The notes under the pieces are model-generated. The model did not search any database. It worked only from the letters and a program-made list of their open reading frames with translations, and had not been told where the DNA came from. A program made the translations under genes and the position numbers. 21,136 nt of DNA from Clostridia bacterium (GTDB lineage Bacteria > Bacillota > Clostridia > Oscillospirales > CAG-272), in assembly GCA_900769475.1 (NCBI GenBank), contig CAAGGQ010000178.1, forward strand, positions 1-21,136. Reading direction: 5' to 3'. Numbering within the stretch: the stretch's first letter is position 1; each line of letters opens with the position of its first letter. Shown here piece after piece: positions 1 to 7,283 of the stretch.

Positions 1-997
1 CGGTTTGAGGGTCTAATTGCTTTAAAAATTCTTCGCTCAGGCATTGGGCAAGGGTGGTGGGAGAGATCACCGTGGGATTCTCCTTTGAGGTGAGCTTCTC
101 GAAAACGATGCGGCGCAGTGCCGAGAGCAGGGTGGTTTCGATCCAATAGTCGATCTGCGCGCCGGGGAGGTTCTTTTCCAGCTTCTTGAGGCGGAGGTAG
201 AGCTCCAGCCCATCGGAGGGATCGTGCCAAAGATCGGCAAACACCGTGTCAAAGCGTTGGGAGGGTGCTTGCTGCTCCAGATAGTCAAAGGCGTCGGCGT
301 GAACGATGTGGATCTTTTCTCCATGGGGAAATTGGGGCAGGATCCACTCCCGAAAGAGGGAAATGGCTTCAGCATCCCGCTCGATCACGGTCACACTCTC
401 CACCTCGGGCTTTTGTGCGGCGTGAAAGGCATAGTAGCCCAGCCCCAGTCCCAGGGTCAGCACTCGACCGTGGGCGGCACGGATGGGAGCCTTCATGGTT
501 TCCACCTCGTTGGGCTTGACCGACATCCACTCCACGCCGTCCTGATGAATGGCGGGGAAGTGGTAGTCCTCGGCAAAATATCCGATCTGCGGGATCTCTC
601 TTAGGTCAGGAAGCACCAGGGGATCGTTCCAAACAAAGGGTTCGTAGGCGGCGTAGGTGGCGGTAAGGGTCTCCCAGCGTCCCTTGGCACGGGTGGGGAG
701 CTGCACCGTCTGAAAATAGGCGTCCCTGCGGTAAACGGCGGGATCCAAGCGCTTCACACCGGGGGTTACGTACAGCCGTTCCAGACGGCGGTGCTCGGGA
801 TCGTCCACTGTGTCCAGCCCCATGGCGGCACTCAACAGCAGGCGGTAGGCCGCGTCGGGGTCGGTATCACACTCCCGGGCTAGGTCTGCCACCATGTCGG
901 CGGTGATGAAGCGGGGGGTGAAATTGATATAGCGGCTGTAGGCCAGGGTGATCAAAGCGTTCTGCTCCATAATGCGGTTGATTTGCTCAAGTGCCAT
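1..997 (-). CDS. SAM-dependent methyltransferase / spermidine synthase-like protein (C-terminus cut by window edge)
   Basis: Reading leftward from the ATG at 997 there is an open frame of 332 codons that reaches the window edge without a stop, so the end of the protein is missing. The start has a strong Shine-Dalgarno (AGAAGGAG) 6-7 bases upstream. The first ~165 residues are a helical, poorly characterised region. Residues ~178-260 show a Rossmann methyltransferase core: motif I VLTLGLGLGYY (179-189), the acidic strand-2 end VIERD (204-208), HADAFDYL (233-240), and a strand-4 motif DTVFADLWHDP (250-260). This layout is that of the spermidine synthase / class I methyltransferase fold. Which small molecule or macromolecule it modifies cannot be read from the sequence. 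It is divergent from the isomerase gene and has its own promoter. Confidence 0.75.
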   Translation of the reverse strand, partial: MALEQINRIMEQNALITLAYSRYINFTPRFITADMVADLARECDTDPDAAYRLLLSAAMGLDTVDDPEHRRLERLYVTPGVKRLDPAVYRRDAYFQTVQLPTRAKGRWETLTATYAAYEPFVWNDPLVLPDLREIPQIGYFAEDYHFPAIHQDGVEWMSVKPNEVETMKAPIRAAHGRVLTLGLGLGYYAFHAAQKPEVESVTVIERDAEAISLFREWILPQFPHGEKIHIVHADAFDYLEQQAPSQRFDTVFADLWHDPSDGLELYLRLKKLEKNLPGAQIDYWIETTLLSALRRIVFEKLTSKENPTVISPTTLAQCLSEEFLKQLDPQT

Positions 998-1030
998 AGG
1001 ATCTCCTTCTTGGGAATCGGTCTTGCATTT

Positions 1031-1059
1031 ATTATACACTTTTTTGCCTCCAAAGGCAA
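1031..1059 (-). promoter_or_regulatory. Sigma-A promoter for the leftward methyltransferase-like gene
   Basis: On the minus strand there is a -35 TTGCCT (plus coordinates 1054-1059) and a -10 TATAAT (1031-1036) separated by exactly 17 bases. It lies about 35 bases upstream of the ATG at 997. The -35 hexamer is one arm of a palindrome (1044-1059), which could serve as an operator. Confidence 0.75.
1044..1059. repeat. Inverted repeat overlapping the -35 of the leftward promoter
   Basis: TTGCCT-CCAA-AGGCAA is a perfect 6-base inverted repeat with a 4-base centre. One arm is the -35 box of the leftward promoter and the other lies in its spacer, so a bound dimer would block that promoter. The palindrome is short and could be chance; no matching regulator gene is adjacent. 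Confidence 0.4.
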
Positions 1060-1064
1060 GAGCT

Positions 1065-1120
1065 TTTGAAAAGATCTTGTTTTTTTGAAAATATCTTGTC
1101 TTTTTTCAAAAAGAACTTGT
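1065..1120 (+). repeat. Three tandem imperfect repeats with CTTGT core upstream of the isomerase gene
   Basis: The units end in GATCTTGT (1073-1080), TATCTTGT (1092-1099) and GAACTTGT (1113-1120), with start-to-start distances of 19 and 21 bases, about two helical turns. Each core is preceded by an A-rich run and followed by a T-rich run. The third copy overlaps the -35 box of the isomerase promoter. The arrangement suggests binding sites on one face of the helix for a regulator. A similar GATCTTGT / GAACTTG pair is found in the GH39 promoter near 16445-16474. Confidence 0.5.
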
Positions 1121-1145
1121 ATTTTTCGCCTCTTTCATGTAAAAT
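1117..1145 (+). promoter_or_regulatory. Promoter of the sugar-phosphate isomerase gene
   Basis: TTGTAT (-35, 1117-1122) and TAAAAT (-10, 1140-1145) are separated by 17 bases, followed by a GGGAGG ribosome site at 1162-1167 and the ATG at 1175. Both hexamers deviate from consensus, consistent with activation or control through the CTTGT repeats upstream. Confidence 0.6.
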
Positions 1146-1174
1146 GAAGACAGAAAATACCGGGAGGACGATGA

Positions 1175-2080
1175 ATGAAAAAGATTGGAATCAGTATCGG
1201 TGCCTTGCAGGCACGGTACGGTGTAGAGCGGGCGCTGGAGATCTGCGCCGAAAGCGGCTTCGATGCCGTGGACCTCAACCTCAAGATCTACGGACGGGGA
1301 GAGTATCCTGTGTACGCCGATGGGGAAGCGGCGGTGATCGAGCATTTTTCTAAAATTGGAGAGTATGCAAAGCATTTGGGGCTGGAGATCAGCCAGACCC
1401 ACGGGCGCAACCGCATTGCTACCGCCGATCCTGCCTTTTGTGAGCAGATGCGCTGGGTGAGCCGCATGGATCTGTTGGCTACCAAGGCGATGGGGGCTCC
1501 CGTTTGTGTGATCCACAGTCTTACCACCAAGGCCTTTCCCAATGCGGATGCCGCCTTTATGCATCAAAACAACAAGGTGTTTTTCGATGCCTTAGCTCCC
1601 TGGGCCGAGAAATACGACGTTCAGTTTGCTCTGGAGACCTTCGGGGACTCCGAGGCCAATGGCGAGCGGGTGATCGATTTCTTTGGAGATTCTCGCGAGC
1701 TGAAAAAGAGCTTTGATTCCATCCAATCGAATAAAAAAGTGTTTTGCATGGATACGGGGCACACCAACAAGGCTCACGCCATTGGCGGGCGGGACGGTGG
1801 AGTGGTGCCCGATGTGGTGGAGACCATCCATCTGCTGGGAAGCGATCTCAAGGTGCTTCACCTTAATGATAATAACGGATTTACCGACCAGCATCTGCCT
1901 CCCATGTGCAAAATGGAGGGCGGTGTGCCCTGGGCGGAGGTTTACGAGGCTCTGGATCAGATCGGCTACCAAGGTGTTTACAATTTTGAGCTTGCCCTGG
2001 CAGGCCTTGGCTCTGAGATGGAGCAGTTCGTGCATTTCCTCGGCGGCTACCTTCGCAAATCGGTGGAAGGGAAGCTTTAA
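1175..2080 (+). CDS. Sugar phosphate isomerase/epimerase (xylose isomerase-like TIM barrel)
   Basis: A 301-residue protein of the xylose isomerase-like / AP endonuclease 2 TIM-barrel superfamily, the usual length for sugar epimerases and isomerases of this group. Visible features include the N-terminal strand KKIGISIGALQ, and candidate metal and acid-base residues in FALETFGDSE (E154), FCMDTGHTN (D193, H196), VLHLNDN (H229, D231) and the terminal YNFEL (E272). These residues match the metal-binding pattern of tagatose-3-epimerase / hydroxypyruvate isomerase-like proteins. It is cytoplasmic, with no signal peptide. The precise sugar is not determinable. It sits alone between its own promoter and a strong terminator. 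Similar repeats in the GH39 promoter hint at co-regulation with the sugar-acid cluster downstream. The ATG at 1175 is preceded by GGGAGG. Confidence 0.85.
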   Translation: MKKIGISIGALQARYGVERALEICAESGFDAVDLNLKIYGRGEYPVYADGEAAVIEHFSKIGEYAKHLGLEISQTHGRNRIATADPAFCEQMRWVSRMDLLATKAMGAPVCVIHSLTTKAFPNADAAFMHQNNKVFFDALAPWAEKYDVQFALETFGDSEANGERVIDFFGDSRELKKSFDSIQSNKKVFCMDTGHTNKAHAIGGRDGGVVPDVVETIHLLGSDLKVLHLNDNNGFTDQHLPPMCKMEGGVPWAEVYEALDQIGYQGVYNFELALAGLGSEMEQFVHFLGGYLRKSVEGKL

Positions 2081-2087
2081 AGAAGCA

Positions 2088-2123
2088 ACGCATCTCTCGC
2101 AACCGGGCGGGAGATGCGTTTTT
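2088..2123 (+). terminator. Rho-independent terminator after the isomerase gene
   Basis: A 13-base-pair stem (2088-2100 with 2107-2119, one G-U pair) encloses the loop AACCGG and is followed by a T run to 2123. It begins 8 bases after the stop codon and separates the isomerase from the defence operon. Confidence 0.9.
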
Positions 2124-2177
2124 CACGCTCCGTCAATTTTTGGAAAGAAATATTTTTTGCAAAAAAAGGTGAAGGAA

Positions 2178-2206
2178 TTGACAAGACTCTCAAAAAATGC
2201 TATAAT
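2178..2206 (+). promoter_or_regulatory. Perfect consensus sigma-A promoter of the Shango-like operon
   Basis: TTGACA (2178-2183), a 17-base spacer and TATAAT (2201-2206) give an exact consensus housekeeping promoter, about 50 bases before the sngA ATG. No operator-like palindrome is obvious. This suggests constitutive transcription of the six-gene unit, as no other promoter or terminator is apparent until 11806. Confidence 0.9.
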
Positions 2207-2255
2207 AAAATATTCAGAAAAATAAATTATAAGGATAAAGAGAGGAGGCTTTGCC

Positions 2256-3953
2256 ATGAATGAACGGGACGAGCGGAAGGATCCCAAGGCGCGGGAGCGG
2301 GAATTGGATCGCTTTTGGGACATTGATGCCCTAATTCCGCCCAAAAAGGCACCGGTCTATCCTGCCAACACCGATACGGCTGAGCTGATCCTGGAGCCTC
2401 CTTCCAAGCCTTCCTCGGAGGGGGCTGCCTCTGCGTCGGCCTCCCGGCCGCTTCCGCGACGGGAGGAGCCCGTACGGCATTATATTCCTCCCCATTCGGC
2501 GGCAACCGAGCACAAGGTCACACCTCCCGACGAGAGCTATGAGCCCACCAATGCTCTTTTGCGGCGGGTATCCCTTTCCCGTTGGAAGAACGAATATCGT
2601 TACTACGAGGCCTTTGTGCGGGATGCGGTGCGTCTGTATCCCATTCGAGGTAAGGAGGTGCCTCGGGCGCATTTCTTCTCCTACGTTCCCCAGTATTCGC
2701 AAATGAGTCTGCCCCAGCTGGAGTGGTATCTTTGGTGGCGGGAGAATCTGCGACAGGGGAGCGCTCTGGAAACCGACTACAGCTATTTGCTTCTTTATAC
2801 CTACGAGCTGATCAACCTGGCCGAGGGAATCGGTGCGCAAAAGGCCCAGGAGGCGTTGTTCTCCATGTGGCTCTCCTATCGGGAGACCTTTCGTCAGCTG
2901 GACGGCTATCTCCCCGAGTGGATCTGCGATATGGGGCTGATCCATCGCCTCCCGCCTCCTGCCGCTTGCCGCGGAAAGGCTCTGGCGGCGGCCATGTCCC
3001 ATTGCGCCCTGCGGGAGTACTACGTGTGCTACGATGGCGCCAAGGGATACACTCACGCCCTCTTGGCCTTTTGCTCCAACTACGATTACCGAAAGAGTAA
3101 ATTCTACACCGAGGAGAGCGCCGAGCTCTTTGAAAAAACGGTGGTGGAAGCCCTGCAGGAGGTTGCGGTCAAGGCCAGCGGCAACGGAAAGCTCTTTTCC
3201 ATGACCTCCATGGACGATAGCAAGATGCTCCGCGATTCTTATTCCGGTGCTCTTTGCTCCTATCGCTTCAAGCGGAAGATCGAGGTGGAATATTGCTCCT
3301 TCTCCCGCTCCCACGAGCTGCGCTTCTTGGTCACGGATCTGGTCAAATACACCGAGAATCAACTGCGCGGGGCGCTGGGGATTCGTTCTCGCCTGACCGT
3401 AAACTCGTTGCCTTCCGAGATTAAGGCGATCCTGGATGCCTATCTGCGGGAGCATCTTCCAAAGCGGGAGGGGATCCACCCCAAGGCGGAACCCACACCA
3501 GCCTATGAAAAGCAATACGATCTGCCTCGCACGCCCCTCTCCTTTGCGGCGGCGCAGGACATTGAGGAGCGTTCCTGGGACGTGACTCGACGCCTGGTAG
3601 AGGCCTTTGAGGAGGTCCCAGCCGAGCCCTTGCCAACGCCTCCTGCACCTTTTGTGGCAGAGACCGTTGCCGTTTCCGAAAGAGAAGAAGCGCCCCCCGC
3701 CGCATCCTCGCCTTTTGCACCCTATCTCGGGTTTTTGCGCGCCGCTCTGGAGGAGGACAGCGCCGCCCAGGCCGCCTTTGCAAGGCAAAGCGGCACTATG
3801 ATCGACGGCGTAGCCGATGCCATCAACACCCTTGCCGTGGACGCCTTTGGAGACGTCCTTTTGGAGGAAGGCAACGGCGGCTACGTTGTGATCGAAGATT
3901 ACCGTTCCTTTGCAGAGGATCTGTTGGGGGACATGGATGGAAAGGAAGATTGA
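2256..3953 (+). CDS. sngA: TerB-N/TerB-C domain protein, Shango component SngA
   Basis: A 565-residue cytoplasmic protein. Residues ~1-100 are low-complexity, rich in Pro, Ser and charged residues. From ~105 a TerB-N domain is recognisable by SRWKNEYRYYEAF, the tryptophan-rich QLEWYLWWRENLR (154-166) and SYLLLYTYELIN (176-187). After a helical middle region and a Pro/Ala-rich linker (~450-495), the C-terminus (~510-555) resembles TerB-C, with VADAINTLAVDAFGD followed by VIEDY. In Shango (known from published work on E. coli and Pseudomonas) the TerB-domain protein partners an ATPase and a helicase, and both are present here. Its biochemical role in defence is not established. The start is fixed by GAGAGGAGG just upstream. 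sngB begins one base after the stop, implying translational coupling. Databases may label it tellurite resistance, but no other ter genes are present. Confidence 0.8.
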   Translation: MNERDERKDPKARERELDRFWDIDALIPPKKAPVYPANTDTAELILEPPSKPSSEGAASASASRPLPRREEPVRHYIPPHSAATEHKVTPPDESYEPTNALLRRVSLSRWKNEYRYYEAFVRDAVRLYPIRGKEVPRAHFFSYVPQYSQMSLPQLEWYLWWRENLRQGSALETDYSYLLLYTYELINLAEGIGAQKAQEALFSMWLSYRETFRQLDGYLPEWICDMGLIHRLPPPAACRGKALAAAMSHCALREYYVCYDGAKGYTHALLAFCSNYDYRKSKFYTEESAELFEKTVVEALQEVAVKASGNGKLFSMTSMDDSKMLRDSYSGALCSYRFKRKIEVEYCSFSRSHELRFLVTDLVKYTENQLRGALGIRSRLTVNSLPSEIKAILDAYLREHLPKREGIHPKAEPTPAYEKQYDLPRTPLSFAAAQDIEERSWDVTRRLVEAFEEVPAEPLPTPPAPFVAETVAVSEREEAPPAASSPFAPYLGFLRAALEEDSAAQAAFARQSGTMIDGVADAINTLAVDAFGDVLLEEGNGGYVVIEDYRSFAEDLLGDMDGKED

Positions 3954-3954
3954 T

Positions 3955-5322
3955 ATGGAACAACAAGAAATACAACGCGTTCCCAAGCGGATCCTGACCT
4001 CACTTTTGGCATCGGTCTCAGCTGGCGTGGTACCCCGTGCCGGAGCGCCCTACATTGCCATTGGGCGCACCGACGAGATCAACGCCATGCTCTCGGATCT
4101 GGAGGCGGTGAACGAGGGGGGCGGCTCCATGCGCTTTTTGATCGGTCGGTACGGTAGCGGAAAGAGCTTTTTGATGCAGCTGATCCGCGGCTACGCCCTG
4201 GAGCGCGGCTTCTTGACCGCCGATGCTGATCTTTCCCCCGAGCGCCGCTTGTACGGCACCGGAGGAAGCGGTGTGGCTACCTATCGGGAGTTGATCAAAA
4301 ATCTGGCTTCCAAGTCCTCACCGGACGGCGGCGCGCTTCCCAAGATCATTGCCCGTTGGATCGGCGATCTGCAGGGCAAGGTGGTGGGGCAGGGGATCCT
4401 TCCCGAGGATCCCGCCTTTTCCGGGGCGCTTCTCGGAGAGGCGATGAACACCTTCCGTGAAATGGAATTTTTGGTGGGTGGCTTTGATTTTTCCCGGGTG
4501 CTCACCGAGTATTACCGCGCCTACACCCAAGGGGAGGAAGAGAAAAAGAGCGCCTGCCTGCGCTGGCTTCGCGGCGAATTTTCCACCAAGACCGAGGCGC
4601 GGCGGGAGCTTGGCTTCTCGGTTTCGGTGATCATCGATGACGAAAACTGGTACGATTTCCTCAAGCTCTGGGCCAGCCTCGGCCAGCGCATGGGCTATCG
4701 GGGACTGGTGGTGTTCATCGACGAATGTGTCAACCTCTATAAGATCTCCCACCGCGTCAGCCGGGAGAACAACTACGAAAAGATCCTTTCCATGTTCAAC
4801 GATAGCCTTCAGGGGCGCGCCCCGGGGCTGGCGTTGGTGCTGGGAGGTACCCCGCAGTTCCTGGAGGATACCCGCCGCGGGCTCTTCAGCTACGAGGCTT
4901 TGCGGAGCCGTCTTTGCGATAGCCGCTTTGCCCTGGAGGGCTTTAAGAATCTCATTGGCCCCGTGATCCGTCTGCGTCGCCTTTCGGATGACGAGCTCTT
5001 TGCTCTGATTCGTCGCGTGACCAAGCTCTACGCCCAAAACTATGGAAGTGAGCCACGGATCACCCAAGAGCAGATGGCGCGGTTTTTGCAGATCTGCCTG
5101 GATCGAGCAGGAGCCGACAGCATGATCACCCCCCGCGAGATGCTGCGGGACTATATGACGGTGTTGAATATTCTCATGCAGAATCCCACCGCTACCTTTG
5201 AACAGGTGGTGGGGAGCACCGTAACCCTGAAGCACGAGGATGCTCCGGGGGAGGGGGGCACGGATACCGCCGCGGCCGAGAGCGGCACCAAGACCTATCA
5301 GATTGAAGACATTGAATTTTGA
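3955..5322 (+). CDS. sngB: DUF2791/BrxD-like P-loop ATPase, Shango component SngB
   Basis: A 455-residue AAA-like ATPase. The N-terminus has the family signature of a short helix, then GVVPRAGAPYIAIGRTDE. The Walker A is GRYGSGKS (64-71), the Walker B is LVVFIDE (251-257) and a sensor-like strand is LVLGGTP (294-300). The C-terminal ~100 residues are helical with a conserved-looking TPREMLRDYM. This is the DUF2791 (BREX BrxC/BrxD-type) ATP-binding family, which in BREX type 2 also pairs with an Lhr-like helicase. Here the partner helicase is displaced 2 kb downstream. The ATG at 3955, one base after the sngA stop and behind GGAAAGGAAG, is preferred over an upstream ATG at 3910 that would overlap sngA by 44 bases. 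The last ~35 residues are Gly/Ala/Thr-rich and probably disordered. Confidence 0.82.
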   Translation: MEQQEIQRVPKRILTSLLASVSAGVVPRAGAPYIAIGRTDEINAMLSDLEAVNEGGGSMRFLIGRYGSGKSFLMQLIRGYALERGFLTADADLSPERRLYGTGGSGVATYRELIKNLASKSSPDGGALPKIIARWIGDLQGKVVGQGILPEDPAFSGALLGEAMNTFREMEFLVGGFDFSRVLTEYYRAYTQGEEEKKSACLRWLRGEFSTKTEARRELGFSVSVIIDDENWYDFLKLWASLGQRMGYRGLVVFIDECVNLYKISHRVSRENNYEKILSMFNDSLQGRAPGLALVLGGTPQFLEDTRRGLFSYEALRSRLCDSRFALEGFKNLIGPVIRLRRLSDDELFALIRRVTKLYAQNYGSEPRITQEQMARFLQICLDRAGADSMITPREMLRDYMTVLNILMQNPTATFEQVVGSTVTLKHEDAPGEGGTDTAAAESGTKTYQIEDIEF

Positions 5323-5332
5323 GGAGAAGGAA

Positions 5333-6175
5333 ATGACCGTATTACAGAATTTGCATACGCATACCACCTGGTGTGACGGCAAGGACCGCTCAGAGGATCT
5401 GCTTCTTCAAGCCATGAACCAGGGCTTTGATTCGGTGGGCTTCTCGGCCCATTCTCCCATGTTCTACGCCCCCTCCCACGGCATGGACGAGGCCAAGGTG
5501 CCTGCCTATATTGCCGAGATCCAATCCCTCAAGGAAGCCTATCGGGGAAAGATCGAGGTGTTCTGCGGCATCGAGCTGGATCTGTATTCCAAGTTGGATC
5601 TGGACCCCTACGATTACGTTATCGGATCTGTACACTATTTGAAGATCGGTGACGAATACGTAGGCTTTGACCGCAACGCCACCACGGTGAAGAATGTGAT
5701 CGACACCTACTTTGGCGGGGACGGTCTGGCCTATGCCAAGGCCTACTACCGGACCCTGGCCGAGCTCCCTTCTCGGGGACGGATCGACGTGGTGGGACAT
5801 TTTGATCTGATCACCAAGCACGCCGAGAAGGAGAGCTTCTTTGATCCCGATTCGACCGACTACCGCCGCTATGCCCTGGAGGCCATGGAGGCTCTGCTAC
5901 CCACAATCCCTCTGTTTGAGATCAACACCGGTGCCATTGCCCGGGGATACCGTACCACGCCCTATCCCTCCACGTTTCTCCTCAAGGAGCTGCGGCAGCG
6001 GGGCGGCCGGGTTCTAATCAGCTCGGATTGCCACGATGCGCGCTTCCTGGCACAAAGCTTTCTGGAATCGATCGCTCTGGCTCGGGCGTGCGGCTTTGCG
6101 GAGGCTTCGATTCTCACCTCCCAAGGATTTGTTTCGATCCCCCTGGACGCCATGGAAAGGAGACTCTTACTATGA
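5333..6175 (+). CDS. PHP-family phosphatase, histidinol-phosphatase (HisK/HisJ) type
   Basis: A 280-residue PHP-domain metallophosphoesterase of about the normal HisK length. The metal-binding motifs are all present: LHTHTTWCDG (H8, H10, D15), GFSAHSP, CGIELDLY, GSVHYL, VVGHFDL, FEINTGA and SSDCHD. Enzymes of this family dephosphorylate histidinol phosphate, but the fold also serves other phosphomonoesters. No other histidine biosynthesis gene is in the window. It lies between the Shango ATPase and helicase, starts 10 bases after sngB behind GAGGAGAAGG, and overlaps the EutH-like gene by four bases (ATGA). It is therefore almost certainly co-transcribed with the defence genes. Whether it works in defence, in histidine synthesis, or on another phosphorylated metabolite is open. 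The ATG at 5333 is preferred to upstream in-frame starts inside sngB. Confidence 0.82.
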   Translation: MTVLQNLHTHTTWCDGKDRSEDLLLQAMNQGFDSVGFSAHSPMFYAPSHGMDEAKVPAYIAEIQSLKEAYRGKIEVFCGIELDLYSKLDLDPYDYVIGSVHYLKIGDEYVGFDRNATTVKNVIDTYFGGDGLAYAKAYYRTLAELPSRGRIDVVGHFDLITKHAEKESFFDPDSTDYRRYALEAMEALLPTIPLFEINTGAIARGYRTTPYPSTFLLKELRQRGGRVLISSDCHDARFLAQSFLESIALARACGFAEASILTSQGFVSIPLDAMERRLLL

Positions 6176-7260
6176 GCGTGATCACTTTGGTGATGCTGGT
6201 GTTCTCGGTTCTGGGAGCGCTGGACTACATCCTGGGTAGCCGATTTGGCTTGGGAAAGGAATTTGAACGCGGCCTAATGCTGATGGGAACCATGGCAATG
6301 ACCATGATCGGTATGCTGGTGCTGGCTCCTGTGCTGGCCGACCTGATGCGACCGGCTCTACAGGCCATGGCGCGGGTGTTGCCCTTTGATCCTTCCATTG
6401 TACCCGCTTCTCTGTTTGCCAACGATATGGGGGGCGCCCCCCTTTCGGTAGAGGTGGCGCAGGATCCCGCAGTAGGTGCCTTTAACGCTATGGTGGTGTC
6501 CTCCATGATGGGGTGCACCGTGTCCTTTACCATTCCCTTCGTCCTTGGCGGAATCGACAAGCGACTGCATCGGCAGGTGCTCATCGGTCTGCTTTGCGGC
6601 ATCGTCACCATTCCCGTGGGATGCTTTGTGGCAGGTTTTGTGGCGGGACTCCCTCTGGGCGACTTGTGTATGAATCTGATCCCCTTGACCCTCTTTTCGG
6701 GCTTGATCGCCTTTGGACTTTTCAAGATGCCCGATCTTTGCGTCAAGATTTTTCGATGGTTTGGTTTGTTCATCAAAGCGCTGATCACGGTGGGATTGAT
6801 GATCGGAATCATCACTTTCCTCACCAAAAAGGAAATCTTGCCGGGGGCCGATAGCCTGGAGAACGCGGCCATGGTGGTGGTCAACGCCTCTGCTGTAATG
6901 ACCGGTGCATTCCCTCTGATGCTGGTGTTCTCGCGGCTGCTCAAAAAGCCCCTGATGCTTCTTGGGGATCGACTGAAGATCAATTCCACGTCTGCCGCAG
7001 GGCTGTTTTCCACCCTTGCCAGCAGCATGATCACCTTTCCCATGCTACCCGAAATGGATTCCAAGGGCGTGGTGCTCAATTCCGCTTTTGCGGTGTCCGC
7101 GGCCTTTACCTTTGCGGGGCACCTGGCCTATACCATGGCCTTTGACGGCTCCTATCTGTTGAGCGTGATCGTGGGAAAGCTGGTAGCAGGATTGTTTGCT
7201 GTCCTCCTGGCTTTGCCGATCTACCGAAGAGTATTTGATAAGAAAACCGAAGAAGTTTGA
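6172..7260 (+). CDS. EutH-like ethanolamine permease family membrane protein
   Basis: A 362-residue polytopic membrane protein with roughly ten hydrophobic segments. Family-typical stretches include FERGLMLMGTMAMTMIGM, LAPVLADLMRP, SLFANDMGGAPLS, MMGCTVSFTIPF, GIVTIPVGC, FKMPDLCVKIFRWF and NSAFAVSAAFTFAGHLAY. These align by eye with EutH of enteric bacteria (for example LACDMGG, GIVTIPIGC, CAFAVSAAFALGDHL). EutH moves ethanolamine across the membrane. It is somewhat shorter than E. coli EutH (408), mainly in loops. No ethanolamine ammonia-lyase, microcompartment shell or other eut gene is present, so the substrate here is unproven. The start overlaps the PHP gene stop (ATGA) and has AAGGAG upstream. 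An upstream in-frame ATG at 6028 lies deep in the PHP gene and is rejected. The helicase begins 23 bases downstream. Confidence 0.82.
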   Translation: MSVITLVMLVFSVLGALDYILGSRFGLGKEFERGLMLMGTMAMTMIGMLVLAPVLADLMRPALQAMARVLPFDPSIVPASLFANDMGGAPLSVEVAQDPAVGAFNAMVVSSMMGCTVSFTIPFVLGGIDKRLHRQVLIGLLCGIVTIPVGCFVAGFVAGLPLGDLCMNLIPLTLFSGLIAFGLFKMPDLCVKIFRWFGLFIKALITVGLMIGIITFLTKKEILPGADSLENAAMVVVNASAVMTGAFPLMLVFSRLLKKPLMLLGDRLKINSTSAAGLFSTLASSMITFPMLPEMDSKGVVLNSAFAVSAAFTFAGHLAYTMAFDGSYLLSVIVGKLVAGLFAVLLALPIYRRVFDKKTEEV

Positions 7261-7283
7261 TCGATTTTTCAAGGAGGTTGCCC

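Noticed and set aside
1065..1120. A short CRISPR-like repeat array
   Set aside because: Only three ~20-base imperfect units without unique spacers, located within a promoter; no cas genes.
2256..3953. Tellurite resistance function from the TerB label
   Set aside because: No terA, terC, terD or terE genes accompany it; the neighbouring ATPase and helicase give a better explanation.
2331..3986. A 551-codon minus-strand open frame opposite sngA
   Set aside because: It lies antisense to a protein with clear TerB-N/C motifs; no recognisable domain or start signal.
5333..6175. A histidine biosynthesis locus because of the HisK-type phosphatase
   Set aside because: No other his gene is in the window; the gene is embedded in the defence operon, so the pathway cannot be assumed.
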